Below are positions 1 through 6,637 of a stretch of 24,837 nt of DNA, one piece after another. The position numbers and the translations under genes were made by a program. This stretch comes from Oligosphaeraceae bacterium (GTDB taxonomy: Bacteria; Verrucomicrobiota; Lentisphaeria; Oligosphaerales; Oligosphaeraceae). Numbering within the stretch: position 1 is the stretch's first letter; every line of letters begins with the position of its first letter. The DNA lies in the NCBI GenBank assembly GCA_012515455.1, contig JAAYYJ010000180.1, positions 1-24,837 of the forward strand. Direction: 5' to 3'. A model generated the notes under the pieces. It did not search any database, had not been told where the DNA came from, and saw nothing but the letters and a program-made list of their open reading frames with translations.

Positions 1-124
1 AGGAGAATAATCTGCTGTATCCGCAACCAGCCAGGGCTGGTGATTGTGCCGTGCGGGTGATTGCAGGCCGGCGCACTGATTGCAAGCACAATTAAGAAAT
101 TCTCCCCCCAATCAGGCCGCAAAA

Positions 125-153
125 TTATCAAAATTAGCCAGCGGTGGTATATT
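125..153 (+). promoter_or_regulatory. Putative sigma70 promoter with extended -10
   Basis: TTATCA at 125-130 and TATATT at 148-153 are 17 bases apart, and the -10 is preceded by TGG at 145-147, which fits an extended -10 (TGn). Transcription would start near 160, giving a leader of about 220 bases before uvsE, or a small RNA. Confidence 0.4.
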
Positions 154-287
154 CTTGCCGTAGCCAAGTCACAGTTGCGCAGTCCAGGCTGCATGACGGA
201 ATGACCCGTGTACGACTATGCGCCGGAAAGAGTCTGGCGGCACCTGGACACCTGTGCGTTCCAGGCTTGCATCCATGCACGTCTGTC

Positions 288-320
288 TTGCGTAAAATGC
301 ACAGTGCATGATTATGTAAT
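288..320 (+). promoter_or_regulatory. Putative uvsE promoter with dyad centred in a 19-bp spacer
   Basis: A -35-like TTGCGT (288-293) is followed by a 19-base spacer (294-312) and a weak -10-like TATGTA (313-318, continuing AAT). The perfect dyad ATGCAC-A-GTGCAT occupies 297-309 and is centred at 303, exactly the middle of the spacer. Over-long 19-20 bp spacers with a centred dyad are typical of MerR-family activated promoters. The -10 match is poor, so the call is tentative. Confidence 0.35.
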
Positions 321-329
321 ACGCCGTCT

Positions 330-348
330 GCCAGCAGTGCTTGCTGGC
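330..348 (+). promoter_or_regulatory. Stem-loop in uvsE leader
   Basis: GCCAGCA (330-336) pairs perfectly with TGCTGGC (342-348) across the 5-base loop GTGCT. It lies 19 bases before the uvsE ribosome site and has no T tract, so it is more likely a leader RNA hairpin than a terminator. Confidence 0.35.
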
Positions 349-377
349 GTGCCGGTGAGTCAAGCTAAGGAGACTAA

Positions 378-1292
378 ATGATTACCTGGGGGCTCTGCTG
401 CTGCTTTGCGGCTGAACCAATTGCCTTCCGCCGCAGCACTGCAGCAGCGATGGCGAAATATTCCCGTCCGGAGCAGCTGCAGCGTCTGAGCCGGCTGGTG
501 CTGGCCAATGCCGGCAGCCTGCTGCTCGCCTTGCAGACCTGCGTACGGCTGCGGATCGGTGCTTTCCGCATCAATTCCGAGCTGTTCCCGCTGGCCACTC
601 ATCCGCAGGCCGGGTATGATCTATCGGAACTCCCGGATGCGGCGGCGATCATCTCGGCTCTGGAGCAGGTGCACACCTATTCTGCCGGGCAGAATATCCG
701 CCTCAGCTTCCACCCGGATCAGTTTGTGGTGCTTAATTCACCCCGTCCGGAGGTGGTGGACAGCTCGCTGACTGAATTGCTGCACCAGAATGCCATGGCC
801 CGATACTGCGGCGCAGCTGAAATCAACCTGCATGGCGGCGGAGCCTACGGTGACAAGACGGCAGCGCTGCAGCGCCTGCGGCAGCGCCTAGAAGGACTGC
901 CTGGCGACGTGCGCGCCAGACTGACCCTGGAGAATGATGACCACACCTTCACGGTCGCCGATTTAGAACCCCTGTGCCTGGACCTGCAGGTCCCGCTGGT
1001 CTACGACGTGCACCATCATCGGGTCAATCCGGATGGATTAAGCATTGCTCAGGCTACTGCGCTGGCAATGCGCACCTGGGAGGGCCGCGGTTGCAGTCCG
1101 CACCTGCATCTGTCCAGTCCGGCCCAGCCCTGGGCCATGCCGGGCAATCATCGTCCGCATGCGGATTATATTGATCCGGAGGACATTCCTGAATGCTGGC
1201 AGGGCTTGGCAGCGGTCATTGACGTGGAGGCCAAGGCCAAAGAACTGGCCATCCTCAGATTGCGGCAGGACCGTCCTGACTTGGGGTGGTGA
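378..1292 (+). CDS. uvsE: UV DNA damage endonuclease (UVDE/UvsE)
   Basis: This 304-aa protein belongs to the UVDE family, TIM-barrel metal-dependent endonucleases that nick DNA 5' of UV photoproducts and other lesions in a repair route independent of UvrABC. Metal-site residues are recognisable in order: H112 in FHPDQ, H152 in NLHGGG, E185 in LENDD, D210 and H213 in YDVHHHR, H244 in HLHLSS, H261 in PHADYI and E284 in DVEAKAKE. Q115-F116 match the lesion-probing Gln-Tyr loop of Thermus UVDE. The position of the carboxylated lysine of the Thermus enzyme (K-x-H) appears to be His242 here, and the N-terminal Tyr of the family is Leu6. The ATG at 378 has AAGGAG five bases upstream. The gene stands alone and is convergent with the sulfatase. 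Length is normal for the bacterial family. Identification is firm; the effect of the substitutions is unknown. Confidence 0.95.
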   Translation: MITWGLCCCFAAEPIAFRRSTAAAMAKYSRPEQLQRLSRLVLANAGSLLLALQTCVRLRIGAFRINSELFPLATHPQAGYDLSELPDAAAIISALEQVHTYSAGQNIRLSFHPDQFVVLNSPRPEVVDSSLTELLHQNAMARYCGAAEINLHGGGAYGDKTAALQRLRQRLEGLPGDVRARLTLENDDHTFTVADLEPLCLDLQVPLVYDVHHHRVNPDGLSIAQATALAMRTWEGRGCSPHLHLSSPAQPWAMPGNHRPHADYIDPEDIPECWQGLAAVIDVEAKAKELAILRLRQDRPDLGW

Positions 1293-1433
1293 CAAGTTGT
1301 GCCGGGCCAGCCGCGGGCGAAGTGCATGTGGCACTGGCTATGATACCTGCCGAATCTATAGCATCAGGATGGGCCAGGCGCAGTGCTTTCCTGCCAGGTT
1401 TGCGGGCAGAAGAACTCCTGGCGGGCCCACGCC

Positions 1434-2927
1434 TCAGTAATGCCGCCAGCCCATGCTGCTGGCCATGAAGGTGTGTTCCCCGGGGATATCCAGGGTGGAC
1501 ACGCGCAGCCCGCCGTCGTGGTCAAGGATCTCCAAATCCTCGTTATCCACTGCCCATTGCTGCAATATCCCGCGCAGATTTTGGTACGCCGGCTGGTATT
1601 CCGGGTCGGCGATCAGGTTGTTCTGTTCCCCGGGATCGCGTTTGAGGTCATATAATTCCTCGATGCAGTTGCATTCATTGTAGATGTATTTGATGTCCTG
1701 GTTTGCGACCATATAGCCTTGCTGCGGGGAGGAATTGTAGTATGAGATGGCATAGGGCCGGATCTGTTTCCGGCAGCTGCCGTTCAGGCGCGCGCTCAGG
1801 TCGCTGCCGTCCACCTTATGGGACAATGGTAGGCCGGCCAGGGCGGCCAGAGTGGGGAAGAGGTCATGGGTGCCGGCCAAGTCATCCAGTACGGTCCCGT
1901 TAGCAGTGATCCCGGGAGCCGAGATAAGCAGCGGGACATTTACGCTGCCACGATAGAAACAGCCCTTGCCCCAGAAACCGAAATCGCCCGTCATGTCACC
2001 GTGATCCGCGGTGTAGAGGATGATGGTGTTGTCCAGCTGCCCCAGCTCGGATAGCGCGGTGATGATCCGGCCGATCTGCAGATCCTGGAAGGTGACCAGG
2101 GCATAATAATAGGCCTTGGCAACACGATGCATCTCGGGCGAGAATTTCGACCAGCCGTGGGTGATCTGCTCGATGAATTTCCCCGGTGCGTGGGGCAGGG
2201 AGTCGGTCTTTTCCAATGGCGCCGGGATGCTGCGCGGGTCGTAAAGCGAGGCAAATGGCAGCGGGGGGTCGTAGGGTGCATGCGGCTTGGGGAAAGAAGC
2301 GAACAGCAGAAACGGCTCCTCGGGATGCTGCTGCTGATGCTCATTCAGGTAGTCGATGGCGCGGCTTGCCACGTAGGCATCGACACAATGCTCCTGCGGC
2401 AGGGGTGAGGCCGCGGGATGGATGTCATTGTTGCCGATGCCGTGAGCGCGGGAGTATCCGCCCCAGCCGACACTGTTCAGGTAATCGTGATAATCTTCCA
2501 AGCCGGGTGTCCGTCCGCTGGGGTCGTAGCGGCTGATGATCCGTCCTGATTCGGCCAGCGAGACCTGCTCGTAGCCGTGCGTGGTGCGGGGAGTGCCGGG
2601 CCCGGCGTAAGGCAGAAAATGCAACTTCCCGGCAGCATAAGTCCGGTAGCCGTGGCTCCGGAAATATTCTGGCATCACCACCTGGCCGGGTTTCACCGTC
2701 CCGCCATTGGCTTTCACCCCGGTGCAGCGGTGCGGATAATTGCCGGTGATCATAGATGCCCGGGCGGGCACACAAACCGGGTCGACGCTGAAGGCATTGG
2801 GGAAACGGGCCCCTCGCGCGGCCAGACGATCGAGATGGGGCGTATGGATGCAGGTATTGCCGGCACAATGCAGCGCATCGCCCCGCATCTGGTCGGCACA
2901 CAGGAACAGGATGTTCGGCTTGCTCAT
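1434..2927 (-). CDS. Type I (formylglycine) sulfatase
   Basis: This 497-aa arylsulfatase-superfamily enzyme should remove sulfate esters, probably from sulfated sugars. The N-terminus KPNILFLCADQMRGD carries the first metal-binding Asp. The maturation motif CVPAR (residues 52-56) has the Cys that is converted to formylglycine by a separate maturase not found here. K101 and H103 (AGKLHF) and D308-H309 (YTADHGD) are typical metal and active-site residues, and K321 lies in GKGCFYRG. There is no signal peptide, so the enzyme is probably cytoplasmic or exported by another route. I chose the ATG at 2927 because family homology begins there; the frame stays open upstream to 3359 but that part is low-complexity and overlaps the permease. 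The gene is divergent from the sugar permease, which suggests a role in processing an imported sulfated saccharide. The exact substrate cannot be read from sequence. Confidence 0.93.
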   Translation of the reverse strand: MSKPNILFLCADQMRGDALHCAGNTCIHTPHLDRLAARGARFPNAFSVDPVCVPARASMITGNYPHRCTGVKANGGTVKPGQVVMPEYFRSHGYRTYAAGKLHFLPYAGPGTPRTTHGYEQVSLAESGRIISRYDPSGRTPGLEDYHDYLNSVGWGGYSRAHGIGNNDIHPAASPLPQEHCVDAYVASRAIDYLNEHQQQHPEEPFLLFASFPKPHAPYDPPLPFASLYDPRSIPAPLEKTDSLPHAPGKFIEQITHGWSKFSPEMHRVAKAYYYALVTFQDLQIGRIITALSELGQLDNTIILYTADHGDMTGDFGFWGKGCFYRGSVNVPLLISAPGITANGTVLDDLAGTHDLFPTLAALAGLPLSHKVDGSDLSARLNGSCRKQIRPYAISYYNSSPQQGYMVANQDIKYIYNECNCIEELYDLKRDPGEQNNLIADPEYQPAYQNLRGILQQWAVDNEDLEILDHDGGLRVSTLDIPGEHTFMASSMGWRHY

Positions 2928-2962
2928 AATAATGTCCGCTCGGTGAGGCAAAAGATTATGGG

Positions 2963-2990
2963 AATGTAATGCCGGAATCCGCCAATGCAA
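2963..2990 (-). promoter_or_regulatory. Putative sulfatase promoter
   Basis: On the minus strand TTGCAT (2990-2985) and TACATT (2968-2963) are 16 bases apart, about 35 bases before the sulfatase start. Spacing and the TTGCA core match other promoter-like sites in this window. Confidence 0.35.
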
Positions 2991-3005
2991 ATCTGCGCCA
3001 CAGGG

Positions 3006-3034
3006 TTGCAAACAACCTCTCGGGAGGTTATCTT
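3006..3034 (+). promoter_or_regulatory. Putative permease promoter with operator palindrome in the spacer
   Basis: TTGCAA (3006-3011), a 17-base spacer and TATCTT (3029-3034) form a plausible promoter about 60 bases before the permease ATG at 3095. The perfect palindrome AACCTC-TCGG-GAGGTT (3014-3029) fills the spacer, as expected for an operator that blocks RNA polymerase. A competing reading is that its right arm holds a ribosome site (GGGAGG, 3022-3027) for a TTG start at 3035, in which case it would be an RNA hairpin masking that site. Confidence 0.45.
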
Positions 3035-3094
3035 TTGAGAAAATGCCCTCCACCAGCCTGTTCTCCAAGCACGGAACCATTATTTTTTTTCTCC

Positions 3095-3997
3095 ATGCAG
3101 AAAGCAAGTAAAGCAACTCCTGGCAGTGCCGTCCCCGGCGGCGTCGTGGCGGCGCTGTGTTTTCTCCTGCCGGCGCTGCTGGTCTATGCGCTGTTTGTGC
3201 TGCTGCCGATTGGGCAGTCGCTGGGCAACAGCTTCCGCTATTGGGAGAGCCCGCTGCTGCCGCCGCAATTCTGCGGCTGGGAGAATTACCGCCTGCTGTT
3301 GCGGGACCGGGTCTTCTGGCTGGCCTTGCGCAACAACGCCTTCCTGCTCTTCGGCTCACTGCTGGTGCAGTTGCCTCTGGCGGCAGGCGTGGCGCTGCTG
3401 CTCAACTATCAGCGCCGGGGGCGGACTTTCCTGCGCACGGCTTTCTTTACCCCCATGGTGATGCCGACTGCAGCGATTGCCGTGCTCTGGCAATATCTGT
3501 ACGAGCCCCGGAACGGCATCTTCACCTACCTGGTGCGGCTGGTGGAACCGGAGTTCACTTATGCCTGGCTGGCCAGTCCAGAGACCTCGATGATCTGGAT
3601 TTTCGTCACCATCTGCTGGCAGTACATCGGTTTCCATACAGTGCTGTTTCTGGCGGGACTGGCCGCCATCCCGGAGACCTTGTACGAGGCTGCACGGCTG
3701 GACGGAGCTTCCGAAATCCGCCTCAACTGGCATGTCATTCTGCCCAATCTGAAGCCGACCTTCGCGGTCTCGGCCACCCTGTCGGTAATCGGCTCGCTGA
3801 AGTATTTTGATTTAGTCTATCTGATGGGGGGAGGGCTGCCCGAGACCTCGCGGGAGGTGCTGGCCACCTATGTCTACCGCCTGGCCTTCGAAGAGAGCCA
3901 GGGCCGTTTCGGCTACGGTTCTGCAGTGGCGGTGTCTCTGTTCCTGCTGGCACTGCTGGTGGTGATACCACTGCAGGCCCGCCGCACTGCCGATTAG
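3095..3997 (+). CDS. Sugar ABC transporter permease, MalF/UgpA type
   Basis: This 300-aa inner-membrane protein is a binding-protein-dependent sugar transporter permease (CUT1-like). It has about six membrane segments, starting with residues 17-40 and ending near 275-293, and the cytoplasmic EAA loop (EAARLDGASEIRLNWHVILP, residues 198-217) that docks to the ATPase. ATG 3095 puts a normal short tail before the first membrane helix, but has no clear Shine-Dalgarno. TTG 3035 (320 aa) has a strong GGGAGG seven bases upstream, and ATG 2969 is also in frame. No second permease, solute-binding protein or ATPase lies beside it, so its partners must be elsewhere. It is divergent from the sulfatase and followed by the sialidase-like gene, suggesting uptake of a glycan breakdown product. 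Family assignment is secure; start and substrate are not. Confidence 0.88.
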   Translation: MQKASKATPGSAVPGGVVAALCFLLPALLVYALFVLLPIGQSLGNSFRYWESPLLPPQFCGWENYRLLLRDRVFWLALRNNAFLLFGSLLVQLPLAAGVALLLNYQRRGRTFLRTAFFTPMVMPTAAIAVLWQYLYEPRNGIFTYLVRLVEPEFTYAWLASPETSMIWIFVTICWQYIGFHTVLFLAGLAAIPETLYEAARLDGASEIRLNWHVILPNLKPTFAVSATLSVIGSLKYFDLVYLMGGGLPETSREVLATYVYRLAFEESQGRFGYGSAVAVSLFLLALLVVIPLQARRTAD

Positions 3998-4032
3998 CAC
4001 AACAGGAGGAGGGTTTTTTGCCGCTGCTGGCA

Positions 4033-4060
4033 TTGCAAAAGCTCTGTTCCGGCATATATT
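4033..4060 (+). promoter_or_regulatory. Putative promoter of the sialidase-pyrK operon
   Basis: TTGCAA (4033-4038) and TATATT (4055-4060) are separated by 16 bases, about 60 bases before the ATG at 4129. An 8-bp palindrome CAGTACTG (4075-4082) lies just after the expected start point. Confidence 0.5.
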
Positions 4061-4128
4061 CTGTGAGTCGACAGCAGTACTGTGGCCTGCCCCCGATACC
4101 GTGAATCTCTGCTAAAAAGGACAATCAG

Positions 4129-5229
4129 ATGAGCATCAACCCGATTAACAGCAGTAATGGCGTGGTTTGTTATCTGCCCAAGGAGCGTTTCGGGTACTTC
4201 GGCTGGCCCAGTATCGCCCGGCAGGACGACGGGACGCTGCTGGTGGTAGCCTCGGGATTGCGGGCTGCGCACGTCTGCCCCTGGGGGAAGACCGTAATCT
4301 GCCGCAGCCGCGACAACGGCGTGAGCTGGAGTTATCCCCAAGTCATCAACGACACCCCGATGGATGACCGCGACGCGGGCATCATCAGCCTGGGGGGACA
4401 ACGGGTGGCAGTAACCTGGTTCACCTCCAATACCACCGTCTATCACAAACCCGATCCGGTCAGCGGCTGGCCGGCGGAGCGCCGGGAGGAGGGGGTAGTG
4501 CTGGACAGCTGGGAGCTGCCGATGTGCTGCCGCAATATCGGTTCCTGGATTCGCATCAGCCCGGACGGATATTACTGGGGCGAGCCCATGCAGGCCCCGG
4601 TCAACACCCCGCATGGCTTCATCGTCCTGAAAGACGGCTCCTGGCTGTATTTGGGCAAGCGCTGGGACATCAACCGGGAAACCGCGATGCATGTCCACAA
4701 CAGCCCGATCGCGGCCATCCGTTCCCGCGATGAAGGCCGGACCTGGGAGATGCTGGGCACCGTGCCGCTGCCTGAAGATTGCACTAACAACGCTGTGCAT
4801 GAACCGCATGTGCTGGAATTGCGGGGCGGCGGCTTGCTGGGCGCCATCAGGACGCACAAAACCGAAGCTCCATTCCGGGTCACCCTGACCCGCTCCTGGG
4901 ATGGCGGGCGCTCCTGGACCCAGGCTGAAGAATTCGGCACCATCGGCTCCCCGCCCCATCTGCTCCGCCATTCCTCCGGTGCCATCGTGATGGTCTACGG
5001 CTACCGCCTGGAACCGTACGGACAGCGGGCCAGAGTCAGTTATGACGAGGGGCAGACCTGGGACGAGGAGATTTTGCTGCGTACCGACGGCCCCTGCAGC
5101 GACCTGGGCTACCCCGCCTCGGTGGAATTGCCGGGGGGCAAGATTATGACCATCTATTACCAGGCCCTGCAGCACGGTGACAAACCTGGAATACTGTACA
5201 CCATCTGGGAACTGCCGGCGAAGGTCTGA
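4129..5229 (+). CDS. Sialidase-superfamily (BNR/Asp-box) protein
   Basis: This 366-aa protein is predicted to be a six-bladed beta-propeller of the exo-sialidase/BNR superfamily. Four Asp-boxes (S-x-D-x-G-x-S/T-W) are visible: SRDNGVSW (60-67), SRDEGRTW (199-206), SWDGGRSW (256-263) and SYDEGQTW (304-311), plus a degenerate one near 144-150. The late block GYPASVELPGGKIMTIYY is typical of the family. There is no signal peptide, so if it is an enzyme it works on an intracellular sugar. The classical arginine triad of true sialidases cannot be confirmed by eye, and many members have other or no known activity, so it should not be called neuraminidase outright. AAAGGA lies seven to eight bases before the ATG. 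pyrK follows after 15 bases in the same direction, so the two are probably co-transcribed. Confidence 0.85.
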   Translation: MSINPINSSNGVVCYLPKERFGYFGWPSIARQDDGTLLVVASGLRAAHVCPWGKTVICRSRDNGVSWSYPQVINDTPMDDRDAGIISLGGQRVAVTWFTSNTTVYHKPDPVSGWPAERREEGVVLDSWELPMCCRNIGSWIRISPDGYYWGEPMQAPVNTPHGFIVLKDGSWLYLGKRWDINRETAMHVHNSPIAAIRSRDEGRTWEMLGTVPLPEDCTNNAVHEPHVLELRGGGLLGAIRTHKTEAPFRVTLTRSWDGGRSWTQAEEFGTIGSPPHLLRHSSGAIVMVYGYRLEPYGQRARVSYDEGQTWDEEILLRTDGPCSDLGYPASVELPGGKIMTIYYQALQHGDKPGILYTIWELPAKV

Positions 5230-5244
5230 TACAAAAGAGTGCCA

Positions 5245-6036
5245 ATGAATAACAAAGTGCAAGTCGATGCGGTGATTCGCATCCATGAACAGATTCGCGG
5301 CGCATACCGGCAGCTGTATCTGGAGGCTCCGGCCATCGCCCAAATCGCCGAACCCGGACAATTCGTGCATCTGCAGCTGCCCGGGCTGGCCGAGCGGGTC
5401 CTGCGCCGGCCATTCAGCATCTGCGCTGCCGATGCCGGCAGCGGGCGGTTGCGCCTCGTCTACAAGGTGGTAGGCGTAGGTACGGAGCACTTGCAGGCCC
5501 TGCAGCCGGGGCAGCGGGTCAATGTCCTGGGGCCGCTCGGGAAGGGCTTCTCGCCGCTGCCCCGGGACCGTCGCAGCATCCTGGTCGGCGGCGGGTACGG
5601 CTGTGCAGCGATGTATTTCGTGGCCCAGCGTGCGGGCGTCCTGCCGCTGGTGCTGCTGGGCGCCCGTGGGCAGGAAGATGTGATTCTGGCAGAGGAGTTC
5701 CAGGCCCTGGGCTGTGAGGTGCGCATTGCTACCGATGACGGTACGCTGGGGCAAAAGGGCCGGGTCACGGTGCTGCTGGAGCAGGCCGCGCAGGAATTCC
5801 CGCAGGCTTGGCTGGCGGCCTGTGGTCCGCTGCCGATGCTCAAAGCGTTGTCGCAGTTTGTGGCACGCCAGCACTGGGATGGCGAATTGAGCCTGGACAG
5901 TGCGATGTGCTGCGGCATGGGGGCCTGCTTCGCCTGCGTCATTAAGCGGAAAGCCGACAATGAGCAGGGCTGGTCCTATGCCCGGGTCTGCCACGACGGA
6001 CCGGTGTTCAAGGCCGGGGACATTTATTGGGAGTAA
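5245..6036 (+). CDS. pyrK: Dihydroorotate dehydrogenase electron-transfer subunit (PyrK)
   Basis: This 263-aa flavo-iron-sulfur protein passes electrons from the class 1B dihydroorotate dehydrogenase (PyrD) to NAD+ in pyrimidine synthesis. The FAD-binding barrel carries RRPFS (54-58); the NAD domain begins at the glycine loop GGGYG (115-119); CGP (193-195) lies late in that domain. The C-terminal [2Fe-2S] ligands are probably C223, C228 and C231 (CGMGACFAC) and C249 (YARVC). ATG 5245 is preferred, with AAGAG five bases upstream; a GTG at 5239 would add two residues. No pyrD is adjacent, so either pyrD is elsewhere or this serves another NADH-linked flavoprotein. It sits between the sialidase-like gene and two genes of unknown or redox type. 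Confidence 0.9.
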   Translation: MNNKVQVDAVIRIHEQIRGAYRQLYLEAPAIAQIAEPGQFVHLQLPGLAERVLRRPFSICAADAGSGRLRLVYKVVGVGTEHLQALQPGQRVNVLGPLGKGFSPLPRDRRSILVGGGYGCAAMYFVAQRAGVLPLVLLGARGQEDVILAEEFQALGCEVRIATDDGTLGQKGRVTVLLEQAAQEFPQAWLAACGPLPMLKALSQFVARQHWDGELSLDSAMCCGMGACFACVIKRKADNEQGWSYARVCHDGPVFKAGDIYWE

Positions 6037-6082
6037 TGCCGGCACTGCCGCAACGGGGCAGGCCGGGAACGAATAAAGCACC

Positions 6083-6637
6083 ATGCGCAGTTTTCTGGCC
6101 ATCGTATTGCTTGTCTGCTGCCTGCCTGGGGTTTCCGGGCCGGTGTCCTCGTCCCTGCCCAGGAGTGCGGCCGTGGAGCAATCAGGAGGCCGGGCTGAAG
6201 ACTCACCGGCGGCTCTGGCAACCGATTCCGCCTCGGCTGCGGACCAGGTCTCTCGTCCGGTGCTTGACCTGGAGCATCTGCAGGTTCTGGAGCTGTCTGA
6301 TCAGGAGGGTATAGATTGGCGGCGTGACTGGTGGAAATATCTGCTGATGGCCCTGACTGCAGCGCTGTGCCTGCTACTGCTGGTGCACATCACCAAGGTA
6401 ATTCTCCGGGTTATTGGTGTATTTATCTGCATTGGCGGCGGGATACTGGGAACAATGCTGGTTACGCCCATGCTGAGCGGATGGCTGCCGGCGTTCATTC
6501 CGGCGAAACTTACCGAACTGGTCAGTCCCGAGGTGCTTTGTCTGCTGCTGGGGGCTTTGTGCGGCTATGCCATAGCTGCGCTGGTGCTGGCAATATTGCG
6601 TAAACCGGCCCGGAAGGACCAGAAAACACATGCCTGA
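6083..6637 (+). CDS. Small membrane protein of unknown function
   Basis: I do not recognise a family. The 184-aa product starts with a signal-peptide-like stretch (residues 1-19, cut perhaps after VSG). A polar, Ala/Ser-rich and acidic segment follows to about residue 83, probably outside the inner membrane. There are then three hydrophobic helices at about 86-107, 110-131 and 151-172, the second Gly-rich (CIGGGILGT). The tail is basic. The ribosome site is weak. The gene lies 46 bases after pyrK and its last 8 bases overlap the start of the DUF362/ferredoxin gene, so the two are translationally coupled. A role as membrane partner of that redox protein is possible but is only an inference from coupling. 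Confidence 0.75.
   Translation: MRSFLAIVLLVCCLPGVSGPVSSSLPRSAAVEQSGGRAEDSPAALATDSASAADQVSRPVLDLEHLQVLELSDQEGIDWRRDWWKYLLMALTAALCLLLLVHITKVILRVIGVFICIGGGILGTMLVTPMLSGWLPAFIPAKLTELVSPEVLCLLLGALCGYAIAALVLAILRKPARKDQKTHA

Larger units (their letters stand above)
1..377. other. Non-coding leader region upstream of uvsE
   Basis: No convincing gene lies in these 377 bases; the short open frames lack ribosome sites and recognisable protein character. The region holds a perfect dyad at 26-41 (ACCAGC, loop CAGG, GCTGGT), a good sigma70-type promoter at 125-153, a second promoter-like pair around a 13-bp dyad at 288-320, and a 7-bp stem-loop at 330-348. Together they look like a control region for uvsE, possibly with a leader RNA starting near 160. 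The 3' end of an upstream gene is not visible. Confidence 0.5.

Noticed and set aside
2928..3359. N-terminal extension of the sulfatase frame
   Set aside because: Arg/Ala/Pro-rich, overlaps the permease gene, and the sulfatase family starts at the Met at 2927.
3994..6102. Long minus-strand open frame of about 700 codons
   Set aside because: It is antisense to the sialidase-like gene and pyrK, both with clear family motifs, and has low-complexity composition typical of the opposite strand of GC-rich genes.
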